Positions 46,293 through 55,210 of a DNA stretch of 64,000 bases are shown here, piece by piece. The DNA comes from an uncultured Duganella sp. (GTDB lineage Bacteria; Pseudomonadota; Gammaproteobacteria; Burkholderiales; Burkholderiaceae). The translations under genes were made by a program, and so were the position numbers. Position 1 is the stretch's first letter, and each line of letters starts with the position of its first letter. Where the stretch lies: the NCBI GenBank assembly GCA_946482635.1, contig CAMLSG010000001.1:10339-74338 (forward strand). The letters run 5' to 3'. The notes beneath the pieces are model-generated. The model worked only from the letters and a program-made list of their open reading frames with translations, was not told where the DNA came from and did no database searches.

Positions 46293-49200
46293 TTAGTCGC
46301 GGCGGCCCGCCACGTTGCGTTCGGTGCTTTGCTCAGGCACCGGCACGGTGGTGTCCACTTCCAGCAAGGTGGAGGCGACGTTGCCGCCTGGCGCGGTGAA
46401 CACGACCGCGCCCAGGTGCTTGGCGCTGCCCAGGCCGGACCACGAGGCGCTGGCCGTCGCGGTGGCGCCGGTGAACACCATGGAAGGCAGGCCCACTTTC
46501 AGGTTGCCGCCCATTTCGTCCTTGGCCACGGTCCACGAAGACAGCGTGTAGTTCGAGCTGCCGCCAAGCGGTGCATAACCGACCACGCACACCTTGTAGC
46601 TGCCCGCCGCCGGCTGGTTCAGCGTCACCATTTCATTGGAAGTTGCGCCGCCGCTGCTGCCGACCTGGGTGCCGGCGCCGTTCAGCACCACCAGGTCCAG
46701 GTCGTCGTGGTCGCCAGCCTGGTGGCCGGAAGTATCCACGTCGTACAGCGCGAAGCGCGCCACCAGGGCGTTGGCCGGCACGGTCACGGTATGCACCTTG
46801 ACGCCTGCATTGCCGCCGGCCTTGCAGGCTGCCACGCCGCCGTCGGCGGAAGCGTCGGTGCCGATGGTTGCCGCGCTGCGGGTAGCCGCTTTCAGGCCGC
46901 CCTTCATTGCCGCCAGCGGTCCGGTGAAGCCGGCGCCGATGGTGAAGGAAGTGCTGCCGGTGCCGGCTTCGTTATACAGCTTGCCTGGCACCGAGATCAT
47001 GGCCGGCTTGGCGGTCAGCGGGCTGCGCACCACGTGGCCGGCATTGTCGCTCCAGGTCAGGTTGCCGTAGGCCCAGGTGTTGGCCGGCGCGCTGACATTG
47101 GTCAGGCTGACGGTGAAGGTGCCCTTGGCGCCTGGCGCCAGCGTCAGCGTGGCAGGGCTGACCACCACATTGAAGCCCGGCAGGGTGGCGCTGGCGTTGT
47201 AGATCGCTTCCTCGCTGCCGACGTTGGTGACGGTACGGGTCATGGTCAGCTTGCCCAGCACAGCGGAGGCGGTCAGCGACGCCAGGTTCAGGTTGTACGG
47301 CTGGATGGTGCCGTACGGCGCGCAGAAGCTGGCCGACAGGGTGCCCGGGATGCCGCACATGAAGCGGATCCAGTCGATTGGTCCCGAGTCGTACACCAGG
47401 CCAGGGTCGACCGCCTTGTTCGGGCGCACATGGCCCGCGCCCTGGCCCCATGGCAGGGTGCCCGCCGCCATGCCGGGCTGGCCGTCGGCGAAGGTGTCGT
47501 AGGCCGAAGTCATCAGGGCCGACTTGATGGCCGCCGGCGACCAGTCCGGGTGCGCCTGGCGCAGCAACGCGCCCAGGCCGGCCACGTGCGGGCTGGACAT
47601 CGAGGTGCCCTGGTAGCTGGCCCAGTTAGCCAATGGCACCATGGTGCCGTTGGCGATGGCATCGCGTTCGGCCTGGGTATTGTAGTCGGCCGTGACGCCG
47701 GCCAGGATGTCCACGCCAGGCGCGGTCAGGTCAGGCTTGAGGATGTTGGCGTTGTGCTTGTTCGGGCCGCGCGAGGAGAAGCTGGCCATCTGCGGCGCCG
47801 GCACGGCGCTGGTGGTCAGCACCGACTTGGCGATGTTGCTCAGGCCATCCGGATGGGCGGCAACCCAGGTGCGGGCAGCCGAGCCGTCGGCAAAGTTCAG
47901 GTGCACGGTCGGAATGCTGTGCGGGTCGGCCACCGGCGCCTGGGCGGCGGAAGTGTCCATCAGGATCATGCCGGCGCCGCCGGCTTCCTTGACGGCGCGC
48001 GACTTGTCGACACGGGCGCTGTTGCCGCGTTCGCACAGCAGGACCTTGCCGCTGGCCTTGGCCGGGTCGAGCGCGCCGTCGGCGCCGCCGCCATAGGTGA
48101 CGCGGTCGGCGGCCGTGTAGCACAGGCGGGCCGCGGCCTTGTCGGCGGTGCTCAATTGGGCATAGGGCTTCATGGCCGCATCGCGCGCCAGGATGGTCGG
48201 GGTATCCGGCAGCGGCGACTGGTTGTAGGAAGCGCCGCTGTAGCTGGCGCCGCCGACCAGGTTGACGGTGGCGATGCTGGCGCGGTTGTGGGTCGAAGCG
48301 GCGACGGTGGTCAGCCACGGCGACAGGTGGGCCACGGCGTTGGTCGGGCCGGAGTTGCCGGCCGAGGCGGCGACGAACACGCCGGCGGCAGCGGCATTAA
48401 AGAAGGCCATTTCGACCGGATCGGTGACGCTGGTCTGCGAGCCGCTGATTGAGTAGTTCAGCACGTGCACGCCGTCGGCCACGGCCTGGTCGATGGCGGC
48501 CACGCTGTCGGAGTTGTAGCAGGAATTGCGGGTGCCGGTGCCGTCGGTGGCGGTGGCGTCAGGATAGGTCCAGCACACTTTGTAGGCGGCGATGCGGGCG
48601 CGCGGGGCCATGCCGGACATGCTGCCGACCGGGATGCCGGACAAGGAGCCGACCGCGCCGGAATTGCCGCCCGCCGTGGTCGCGGTGTGGTCGCCGTGGC
48701 CGCCGTGGCCGGTGGCGCCGGCCAGCGAGTCGCGCGGCGAGACGAAGTCGGTCCAGTGCAGCTGGCGGCCGGTGGACAGGAAGCCGGCGTTGAAATAGCG
48801 CGCGCCAATCAGCTTGTTGTTGCAGTGGCTGGCGGTGAAGCCTTCGCCGGTCACGCAGGCGCCGTTCCAGTTGGACGGGGTGTCGTACACCAGGGTGCCG
48901 CCGACGTCGAAGGTAGGCTTGCCCTGGTTGTCGACGCGGTCGGCGTAGGAGGCATGTTCAGGCCAGATGCCGCCGTCGACAATGCCGATTACGACGTTTT
49001 CGCCGGCCTTGTCGATGCCGCCCAGCTTGGCCCACAGGCCGTCGCCCGGGGTGTCCAGGCCGAGGAATTTCGGCGTGTAGTTGGTGTCGAGGGTGCGCGC
49101 CTCGTCGGCGCTGATGCTGGCCACGGCGCTGGACTTTTTCAGCGCGCGCACTTCGGCGTCGGTCAGGCGGGCGGCGAAGCCGTTCAGCACCAGCTTGTAT

Positions 49201-49478
49201 TTGTGGACGATCTGCGCGTCCGGCACGATGGCGGTGGCGCTGCTTTGCTGCTGGTCCAGGTAGGCCATGTAGTCCTGCACGTTCTGTGCGGTGACGTCGA
49301 GGCGGCTGCCGGCGGCGGGCTTGGTGGCGGCCAGGCCGTTCACGCCGCCGGTGTAGTTGGCGACCGGCGCGTCGGCCAGTTGCACGATGTAGGAGTGGCG
49401 CGCTTCTTCAGCGCCGGCTTGCACGGCCAGGCCGGACAGCACGGCCAGGACGGCCAGGGTCAGTGGTCGCAATTGCAT
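46293..49478 (-). CDS. Large exported S8 (subtilisin) family peptidase
   Basis: Exported 1061-residue protease. The signal peptide ends near AVQAGAEE. An inhibitor-I9 prodomain spans about residues 28-125 (HSYIVQLADAPVANYTG). The peptidase domain has catalytic Asp168 in VIGIVDGGIWPEH, His264 in GHGGHGDHTATTAGG and Ser626 in GTSMSSPHVAG. A PA-type insert (PHSIPTVHLNFADG) sits between His and Ser, as in plant-like subtilases. An Fn3-like domain and a C-terminal domain resembling the bacterial pre-peptidase fold (about residues 900-1020) follow. There is no PEP-CTERM tail. Start MQLRPLTLAV at 49478 follows AAGGAT; a longer frame lacks a ribosome site. Second gene of a minus-strand operon with the PEP-CTERM protein. 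Confidence 0.88.
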   Translation of the reverse strand: MQLRPLTLAVLAVLSGLAVQAGAEEARHSYIVQLADAPVANYTGGVNGLAATKPAAGSRLDVTAQNVQDYMAYLDQQQSSATAIVPDAQIVHKYKLVLNGFAARLTDAEVRALKKSSAVASISADEARTLDTNYTPKFLGLDTPGDGLWAKLGGIDKAGENVVIGIVDGGIWPEHASYADRVDNQGKPTFDVGGTLVYDTPSNWNGACVTGEGFTASHCNNKLIGARYFNAGFLSTGRQLHWTDFVSPRDSLAGATGHGGHGDHTATTAGGNSGAVGSLSGIPVGSMSGMAPRARIAAYKVCWTYPDATATDGTGTRNSCYNSDSVAAIDQAVADGVHVLNYSISGSQTSVTDPVEMAFFNAAAAGVFVAASAGNSGPTNAVAHLSPWLTTVAASTHNRASIATVNLVGGASYSGASYNQSPLPDTPTILARDAAMKPYAQLSTADKAAARLCYTAADRVTYGGGADGALDPAKASGKVLLCERGNSARVDKSRAVKEAGGAGMILMDTSAAQAPVADPHSIPTVHLNFADGSAARTWVAAHPDGLSNIAKSVLTTSAVPAPQMASFSSRGPNKHNANILKPDLTAPGVDILAGVTADYNTQAERDAIANGTMVPLANWASYQGTSMSSPHVAGLGALLRQAHPDWSPAAIKSALMTSAYDTFADGQPGMAAGTLPWGQGAGHVRPNKAVDPGLVYDSGPIDWIRFMCGIPGTLSASFCAPYGTIQPYNLNLASLTASAVLGKLTMTRTVTNVGSEEAIYNASATLPGFNVVVSPATLTLAPGAKGTFTVSLTNVSAPANTWAYGNLTWSDNAGHVVRSPLTAKPAMISVPGKLYNEAGTGSTSFTIGAGFTGPLAAMKGGLKAATRSAATIGTDASADGGVAACKAGGNAGVKVHTVTVPANALVARFALYDVDTSGHQAGDHDDLDLVVLNGAGTQVGSSGGATSNEMVTLNQPAAGSYKVCVVGYAPLGGSSNYTLSSWTVAKDEMGGNLKVGLPSMVFTGATATASASWSGLGSAKHLGAVVFTAPGGNVASTLLEVDTTVPVPEQSTERNVAGRRD

Positions 49479-49500
49479 GGTTGGTATCCTTGTGATCGGT

Positions 49501-50241
49501 TTATTTTGCGCGGCGGCGGATGGCGGCCAGGCCGGCCAGGCCAAGCAGCAGCAGCGGGGCGGAGCCTGGCAGCGGCAGCGCTACGTCGAGGTCGTCGATG
49601 GCGAATTGGGCGGCGTAAGGCGCCCAGTCGGCCATGTTCTGGCAGCCGCCATTGCCGTCGAACAGGCAGGCGCTGATATTCAGGTTGCGCAGGTGGAGGG
49701 CCGCGAAGTCGGCGTCCAGGTTCCAGGTCGAGAACATGAAGTGGCCATCGCCATCCTGGCCGGCAAAGTCGGCGCTGCGGGTAACGGTGTCGCCATCCAT
49801 GGTGGTGGCCTTCAGCACCAGTTGGCCGTAGCTGCCGTCAGGCTGGCCGCCGACCGGGGCGAAGAAGGAAAAACGCAGGGAGCTCAGGGTGTAGAAGCCG
49901 CCGCCGCGCTGGACGTCGACCGAACCGTCATTCCAGCCTGCGTAATAGGTGCTGGCATTGCCGGAGGGGCAATCGATTACCGCGCCGCAGCTATTTGGGT
50001 TGCTGCCATCGAGGATGGTGCCCGCCAGGCCTTCGCTGATGCCCAGCGACTGGACGTAGGCGGAAATCTGGGTGGTAAACGTGAGGCCGGCATCCAGGAA
50101 TTTTTCGCCATGGTTGTAGACCATTGGCGCCTGCGCGTCGAGGGTGGCCACGCCGGCGTGGGCCGGTGCTGCCAGGAGTGCTGCGGCGCCAACCAGCGTG
50201 CAGCCTGCCAGTTGCTTGATACGAGTGAAGTGTAGATTCAT
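49501..50241 (-). CDS. PEP-CTERM-like exported protein (QFxxD-type tail)
   Basis: A 246-residue exported protein. The signal peptide is GCTLVGAAALLAAPAHA. The C-terminus reads AAQFAIDDLDVALPLPGSAP then a hydrophobic helix and IRRRAK, so the sorting motif is LPLP-like rather than VPEP, preceded by a QF-x2-D pattern that I recall from a PEP-CTERM subgroup. A pair of cysteines lies in NSCGAVIDCPSG and another in ISACLFDGNGGCQ. The start MNLHFTRIK at 50241 gives a proper signal peptide; an upstream frame of 35 residues does not. The S8 peptidase gene follows 22 bases later on the same strand, making a likely operon. Confidence 0.75.
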   Translation of the reverse strand: MNLHFTRIKQLAGCTLVGAAALLAAPAHAGVATLDAQAPMVYNHGEKFLDAGLTFTTQISAYVQSLGISEGLAGTILDGSNPNSCGAVIDCPSGNASTYYAGWNDGSVDVQRGGGFYTLSSLRFSFFAPVGGQPDGSYGQLVLKATTMDGDTVTRSADFAGQDGDGHFMFSTWNLDADFAALHLRNLNISACLFDGNGGCQNMADWAPYAAQFAIDDLDVALPLPGSAPLLLLGLAGLAAIRRRAK

Positions 50242-50578
50242 GATGCGTTCCCTTGCTTTTTTAACGAGACGAAAACGGCGGCCCTGTGTTGCACAGGTTG
50301 CAAGGAAATATAACAATGGCACGATTGGAAGTGGATAAAAATTCAATGATACAAATTTAATTTTATTAAGGAAAAAGCAAACAAAGTTTGGTGAGTCCTA
50401 TGGAAAAAATGGCATGCCAATAGGAATTATCTTGTGAAAAATTTGCGACACTTTTAATAACATTTCCGCGCAAAATGTCCCAGCTGAGACATGGCGGCCT
50501 CGCACCGCAGAAAAGATTGTCGAAACCTAAACCCGCGTGGTAGCCTCTGCAGTTCTATTCAAGGCGGAGGTAGTACGG
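50242..50578. promoter_or_regulatory. Divergent AT-rich intergenic region
   Basis: A 337-base gap between the minus-strand PEP-CTERM/S8 operon and the plus-strand secretion operon, clearly richer in A+T than the flanks. It holds a perfect palindrome TGGCATGCCA at 50410-50419 and an imperfect one, TGTCCCAGCTGAGACA, at 50476-50491. GGCGGAGG at 50564-50571 is the ribosome site for gspG. It must contain two divergent promoters. I could not fix either with confidence and see no gene inside. Confidence 0.5.
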
Positions 50579-51010
50579 ATGTTTGCAGCACGGAACCATG
50601 GCAAAACCAGCAAAGGCTTCACCCTGCTTGAGCTGCTGGTAGTGATTGTCATCATCGGCCTGCTGGCCGCATACGTTGGCCCGAAATACTTCTCCCAGCT
50701 GGGCAAATCCGAAGTCACCGTCGCCAAGGCGCAGATCGAAGCCTTCGACAAGGCCCTCGACACCTACCGCCTGGATGTCGGCCGCTACCCGAGCACCGAG
50801 GAGGGCCTGGCCGCGCTGCTGGCGGCGCCGGCCACGGCGGGCGCCAAGTGGAACGGCCCTTACCTGAAGAAGGGCGTGCCGCCCGATCCATGGGGCCGTC
50901 CTTACCAGTACAAGGCGCCAGGCGCCAAGGCTGAATACGACATCATCTCCCTCGGCAAGGATGGCCAGCCGGGCGGCGAAGGCGAGAACGCCGATATCGG
51001 CGCCCAGTAA
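50579..51010 (+). CDS. gspG: Major pseudopilin GspG
   Basis: A 143-residue type II secretion major pseudopilin. A short basic leader ending SKG is followed by the prepilin peptidase motif FTLLELLVVIVIIGLLAAYV with Glu at position 5, then a long helix. The C-terminal GspG features include RYPSTEEGLAALL, PPDPWGRPYQYKAPG and YDIISLGKDGQPGGEGENAD, the calcium-binding loop typical of GspG. The ATG at 50579 is preceded by GGCGGAGG; a GTG 42 bases earlier is less likely. First gene of the secretion operon. Confidence 0.93.
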   Translation: MFAARNHGKTSKGFTLLELLVVIVIIGLLAAYVGPKYFSQLGKSEVTVAKAQIEAFDKALDTYRLDVGRYPSTEEGLAALLAAPATAGAKWNGPYLKKGVPPDPWGRPYQYKAPGAKAEYDIISLGKDGQPGGEGENADIGAQ

Positions 51011-51029
51011 TCACAGCGCGGCCTGAGCG

Positions 51030-52214
51030 ATGCAGTTCGATGTACGCACCTTGTCGCCGGACATGGCGATCGGCCAATTGGTGGTTGATGGCCGCGACGA
51101 GGCCGATGCGCGCCGCCAGGTCGAAGCGCGCGGCCTGTTCGTCAGCGCCATCACGCCGCGCAGTGCAGGCCTGCGGGCCGGCAAGGCCAAGGCGCTCTCG
51201 CTGGTGCTGTTCAGCCAGGAGCTGCTGGCGCTGCTGAATGCGGGCCTGGGCGTGGTGGAGGCACTGGAAGCGCTGCTGGAAAAGGAATCGGCGCCGGCCA
51301 CCCGCGGCGTGCTGGAACGCCTCTTGGCCGGCCTGCGCGAAGGCCAGCGCTTTTCCACCGTGCTGGCTGACCAGCCGCAGTTGTTCCCGCCGCTTTATGT
51401 CGGCATCGTCAAGGCGGCGGAAGGCACCAGCGACCTGCCGCGCTCACTCGAACGTTTCATCGATTACCAGCAGCGGGTCGACCTGGTGCGCGCCAAGCTG
51501 GTGAGCGCCGCGATCTATCCCTGCATCCTGCTCTTGGTGGGCGGCGGCGTGTCGCTGTTCCTGATTGCCTATGTGGTGCCGCGCTTTGCCGAGGTGTACC
51601 AGGGGGCGGGGCGCAACCTGCCGTGGATGTCGCAAGTGATGCTGGGCTGGGGCCAGTTTGCAGCCGCGCACACCTTGCCGCTGGTGGCCGGGATCGCCGC
51701 GCTGATTGGCGGCGCGGTGTTCGGCGTGCGCCACCTGGTGCGCAGCGGCGGCATGGCGCGCCTGCTGGCGCGCCTGCCGGGCGTCGGCGAGCGCGTGAAG
51801 ATCTATGAGCTTTCGCGGCTGTACCTGACGCTGGGCATGCTCAGCGAGGGCGGCATCACCATCCTGAATGCGGTCGATACCGTGCAGGCCATGGTGTCGG
51901 CCAACGTGAAGGAAGGCTTGCAGGGCGCGCGTGCCATGATCGAGGCCGGCCTGCCGCTGTCGTCGGCCTTCGAAGCCAATGGACTGACTACCCCAATCTC
52001 GCTGCGCATGCTGCGGGTGGGCGAGCGCACCGGCGAAATGGGGGCGATGCTGACGCAGTCGGCGGCCTTCTATGACGGCGAGATCGGGCGCTGGATCGAC
52101 CGCTTTACCCGGACTTTTGAACCGCTGCTGATGGCCGGTATCGGCCTGGTGGTGGGCGCTATCGTGGTGCTTTTATATATGCCGATTTTTGACCTGGCAG
52201 GAGAAATGGCATGA
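51030..52214 (+). CDS. gspF: Type II secretion inner-membrane platform protein GspF
   Basis: A 394-residue polytopic protein with two repeated GspF domains and three hydrophobic stretches (near residues 165-190, 210-235 and 365-390). Signatures include FSQELLALLNAGLGVVEALE and, in the second half, LYLTLGMLSEGGITILNAVD. GspF/PilC proteins form the inner-membrane platform that couples the ATPase to pilin assembly. It begins 19 bases after gspG and overlaps gspE by ATGA. Confidence 0.92.
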   Translation: MQFDVRTLSPDMAIGQLVVDGRDEADARRQVEARGLFVSAITPRSAGLRAGKAKALSLVLFSQELLALLNAGLGVVEALEALLEKESAPATRGVLERLLAGLREGQRFSTVLADQPQLFPPLYVGIVKAAEGTSDLPRSLERFIDYQQRVDLVRAKLVSAAIYPCILLLVGGGVSLFLIAYVVPRFAEVYQGAGRNLPWMSQVMLGWGQFAAAHTLPLVAGIAALIGGAVFGVRHLVRSGGMARLLARLPGVGERVKIYELSRLYLTLGMLSEGGITILNAVDTVQAMVSANVKEGLQGARAMIEAGLPLSSAFEANGLTTPISLRMLRVGERTGEMGAMLTQSAAFYDGEIGRWIDRFTRTFEPLLMAGIGLVVGAIVVLLYMPIFDLAGEMA

Positions 52215-53896
52215 CGCTGCCGGTGCTGGACGCGAACCTGCTGTCGAAGGCGCGCACGCAATGCGCGCTGTCCAAACGCAGCCTGGTGGAGGAGCTGGAA
52301 GAGCTGTCCGGCATCGAGCCGCGCATGGCGGTGCGGGCGCTGGCCCAGCCTTTCGGCCTGGCCGTGCTGGAAACGGCGGACATGCTGGCCTTCGAGCCGG
52401 CCTTCGACCTGCTGCCGCTGTCGCAGGCCATGGCGCGCCATTGCGTGCTGCTGCGCTCCCACGACGGGGCCGCCGTGGGCGTGATTGCCGATCCGTTCGA
52501 CCTTGACCTGCAAACCTGGCTGGCGACGCAGGCGCGCTGTTCGGCGGCCGCCCCGTTGCAACTGCGGCTGGCGCTGCAAGCCGATATCCAGGCCTACCTG
52601 TCGAAACAGGAAGAATCGGCGCGCGCTGTCGACACCCTGGTGTCAGGCGGGGAGGGCACGCGGCGCGACGGCAAGACAGCGGCGGTGCTGTCGTTTGCTT
52701 CGGTGTCGGAGGGCGCCAGCCCGGCCGTGCGGCTGGTCAATTCGACCCTGTACGACGCGCTGAAAGCCGGCGCTTCCGACATCCACCTGGAATCGACGGC
52801 CGGCGGCCTGGCCGTCAAATACCGGGTGGACGGGGTGCTGGACCATGCCACGGCCGTCAACGGCATCGACGTGGCGGAGCAGATCATTTCGCGCCTGAAG
52901 GTGCTGGCCGAACTCGATATCGCGGAACGCCGCGTGCCGCAGGACGGCAGCTTCCGCGTCGAGTCGATGGGACGCGAGATCGACCTGCGGGTGTCGATCA
53001 TGCCCTCCATCCACGGCGAAGATGCGGTGATCCGTATCCTGGACAAGCGCGCCATGATCGAGTCCTATGGCTCGCTGACGCTGGAGGCGCTGGGCTTCGA
53101 CGAGGCTTCCCTGTCGACCTTGCGCTCGCTGGCGCAGGAGGCTTACGGCATGCTGCTGGTGACCGGGCCGACCGGTTCGGGCAAGACCACCACCCTGTAT
53201 GCGGCGCTGACCGAAATCCATAACGGGCGCGAAAAAATCATCACCATCGAAGATCCGGTGGAATACCAGTTGCCGGGCATCCTGCAGATTCCAGTCAACG
53301 AGAAGAAGGGCCTGACCTTCGCCAAAGGCTTGCGCTCGATCCTGCGCCATGACCCGGACAAGATCATGGTGGGCGAGATCCGCGACCGCGAAACGGCGGA
53401 AATTGCCGTGCAGTCGGCGCTGACCGGCCACCTGGTGCTGACCACGGTCCACGCCAACAACGTATTCGACGTGTTCGGCCGCTTCACGCACATGGGCATC
53501 GACCCTTATGCTTTCGTGTCGGCGCTGAACGGCATCTGGGCGCAGCGCCTGGTGCGCATCAATTGCCCGCACTGCGCGGTGGAAGTGACGCCGTCGGACG
53601 AAGAGCTGGCCAGCGTGGGCCTGTCGCGCGCCGACGTCTACGAATACAACTTCAAGGAAGGCAAGGGCTGCGGGGATTGCCGCGGCACCGGCTACAAGGG
53701 GCGCCGCTCGATTGCGGAAATCCTGACCCTGAACGATGAGATCCGCGAGCTGATCGTGGAAAAGCGGCCGATCCGCCAGATCAAGGCGGCTGCCTATGCC
53801 AACGGCACGCGCAGCCTGCGCCATGCCGCGCTGGAAGTGGTGCGGCGCGGCGACACCACGCTGGCAGAAATCAAGCGGGTGACCTTGCATGCTTAA
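52211..53896 (+). CDS. gspE: GspE/PulE-type assembly ATPase
   Basis: A 561-residue hexameric secretion ATPase. The N-terminal MshEN-like domain (about residues 1-140) leads to the N2E and catalytic domains. Walker A GPTGSGKTT is at residues 319-327, the Asp box IITIEDPVEYQLPG follows, Walker B is IMVGEIRDRETAEIA and the His box is LTGHLVLTTVHAN. A zinc-binding tetracysteine unit, C452-x2-C455 and C487-x2-C490, sits near the C-terminus as in GspE/PilB. It powers pseudopilus assembly. It overlaps the next gene by 8 bases. Confidence 0.94.
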   Translation: MTLPVLDANLLSKARTQCALSKRSLVEELEELSGIEPRMAVRALAQPFGLAVLETADMLAFEPAFDLLPLSQAMARHCVLLRSHDGAAVGVIADPFDLDLQTWLATQARCSAAAPLQLRLALQADIQAYLSKQEESARAVDTLVSGGEGTRRDGKTAAVLSFASVSEGASPAVRLVNSTLYDALKAGASDIHLESTAGGLAVKYRVDGVLDHATAVNGIDVAEQIISRLKVLAELDIAERRVPQDGSFRVESMGREIDLRVSIMPSIHGEDAVIRILDKRAMIESYGSLTLEALGFDEASLSTLRSLAQEAYGMLLVTGPTGSGKTTTLYAALTEIHNGREKIITIEDPVEYQLPGILQIPVNEKKGLTFAKGLRSILRHDPDKIMVGEIRDRETAEIAVQSALTGHLVLTTVHANNVFDVFGRFTHMGIDPYAFVSALNGIWAQRLVRINCPHCAVEVTPSDEELASVGLSRADVYEYNFKEGKGCGDCRGTGYKGRRSIAEILTLNDEIRELIVEKRPIRQIKAAAYANGTRSLRHAALEVVRRGDTTLAEIKRVTLHA

Positions 53897-54668
53897 GAAT
53901 TTCACGCAATCGCTGCGCATCGAAGTCACGCCGCAGGCAATGCGCCTGCTGCGCGCACGGCGCTGGGGCTCGGCTGCGCCGGAATTGCTGGCCGAGCAGG
54001 CGCTGGCCTCCGGGGGCGCTGGGCCGGCCGGCGTGGCAGAAGCCCTGCCTGCTGCCCTGGCGGCGCTGCTGGCCGGCCAGGCTGCCGGCGGCATGGCCGC
54101 GAGTTTTGTCCTGTCCGACGAGCTGGTACGCCTGTGGCAGGTGACGCCGCCGGTTCAAGCTGCCCGCCTGGCCGACCTCGAGGGTGCCGCTGCGCTGCGC
54201 TTTCATACGCTGTATGGCGAAACCCCCGCCGCCTGGCATATCAGCGCCGACTGGAACGCGGCCGCACCTTTCATGGCTGCGGCAATTCCGCGCCTGCTGA
54301 AAGCTGCGATCGAAAACGCCGCCGTGCAGCATGGGCTGGTCGTTACCGCCATCGTGCCCTATTTCGTGGCAGCCTGGAACCGCCATGCCGGCGCACTGAA
54401 GAACGATGCCTGGTTTGGCGTGGCGCAAGGCAATGTGCTGGCGCTGGCCGCCTGCGGGGACGGCAAGTTGCGGGCCGTGCGCCATGTCGCCATTCCGCAT
54501 GGTGCCGACCATTACTGGCTGACGCAGGCCGCGCAGCGCGAGGCGCTGCTGCTTGGCCTGCAGCCGCCGGCCCTGATCCAGTTGAGCGGCGAAGTCCCGC
54601 CGGCACTGGCAAAGCCGGCCAGCAGCGACAAGCACATCGCCACTGCCGCACTGGGAGTTGCAGCATGA
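53889..54668 (+). CDS. PilM/GspL-like cytoplasmic assembly protein
   Basis: A 259-residue protein of low sequence conservation, rich in alanine, with no signal peptide or membrane helix. It occupies the slot where PilM is found before PilN, PilO and PilP, and the general layout (short beta-rich opening SLRIEVTPQAMRLLRARRW, later actin-like segments) fits a reduced PilM or the cytosolic part of GspL. No ATP-binding motif is obvious. Assignment rests mostly on gene order and neighbours. The overlap with both adjacent genes shows it is translated as part of the operon. Confidence 0.55.
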   Translation: MLKNFTQSLRIEVTPQAMRLLRARRWGSAAPELLAEQALASGGAGPAGVAEALPAALAALLAGQAAGGMAASFVLSDELVRLWQVTPPVQAARLADLEGAAALRFHTLYGETPAAWHISADWNAAAPFMAAAIPRLLKAAIENAAVQHGLVVTAIVPYFVAAWNRHAGALKNDAWFGVAQGNVLALAACGDGKLRAVRHVAIPHGADHYWLTQAAQREALLLGLQPPALIQLSGEVPPALAKPASSDKHIATAALGVAA

Positions 54669-55210
54669 GGCCGATGCAGATCGATTTCGCCGCTGCGGGC
54701 TGGCGCAGCACGCTGTACCGCATCCATCCGGCCGTCCTGGCGGCCGGCGCGCTCGGCGTCGCACTGCTGCTGGCCGGCGCGGCCCTGGGCGTGCAGGCCG
54801 CAAAACAGCAGGCAGTGCGCGAGCAGGGCCTGCGTGCCCAGGAACGCAAGCAGGCAGCCGCTGTGCGCGCGCCTGAACGCAAGCCGGAAACCGTGATTCC
54901 GGAAGCGCAGGCAGTGGCCGTCAATTCGGCGATCCTGCAACTGAACCTGCCGTGGCGCGACTTGCAGGATGCCGTTGCGGCCGCCAATTCGCCGGCCGTG
55001 GCGCTGCTGGCGCTTGACCCGGACCCGCGCAAGCAAACGCTGAAAATTACGGCCGAGTCCAGGAACAGCGACGACATGGTCGGCTATATCGAACAATTGA
55101 AACAGCAGGAGTTCTTTGCCGGCGCCTCGCTGCTGCGCCATGAAATCAACGACCAGGATCCAAACCGCCCGCTGCGGTTCCAGGTGGAAGTGCAATGGAG
55201 GGCGCGATGA
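54665..55210 (+). CDS. PilN-like inner-membrane assembly protein
   Basis: A 181-residue bitopic protein with one N-terminal helix (LAAGALGVALLLAGAALGVQ, about residues 24-43), a coiled segment and a small alpha/beta domain (ILQLNLPWRDLQDAVAAAN onward). This is the PilN/GspL-periplasmic layout. It lies directly between PilM-like and PilO-like genes, with ATGA overlaps on both sides. It should help connect the cytoplasmic platform with the periplasmic parts of the machine. Confidence 0.68.
   Translation: MRPMQIDFAAAGWRSTLYRIHPAVLAAGALGVALLLAGAALGVQAAKQQAVREQGLRAQERKQAAAVRAPERKPETVIPEAQAVAVNSAILQLNLPWRDLQDAVAAANSPAVALLALDPDPRKQTLKITAESRNSDDMVGYIEQLKQQEFFAGASLLRHEINDQDPNRPLRFQVEVQWRAR

Noticed and set aside
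46329..48452. Plus-strand open frame of 707 residues
   Set aside because: Shadow of the S8 peptidase gene, which has all catalytic motifs on the minus strand.
50410..50419. TGGCATGCCA as part of a sigma-54 promoter
   Set aside because: No TTGC element at the required spacing follows it; it was kept only as a palindrome.
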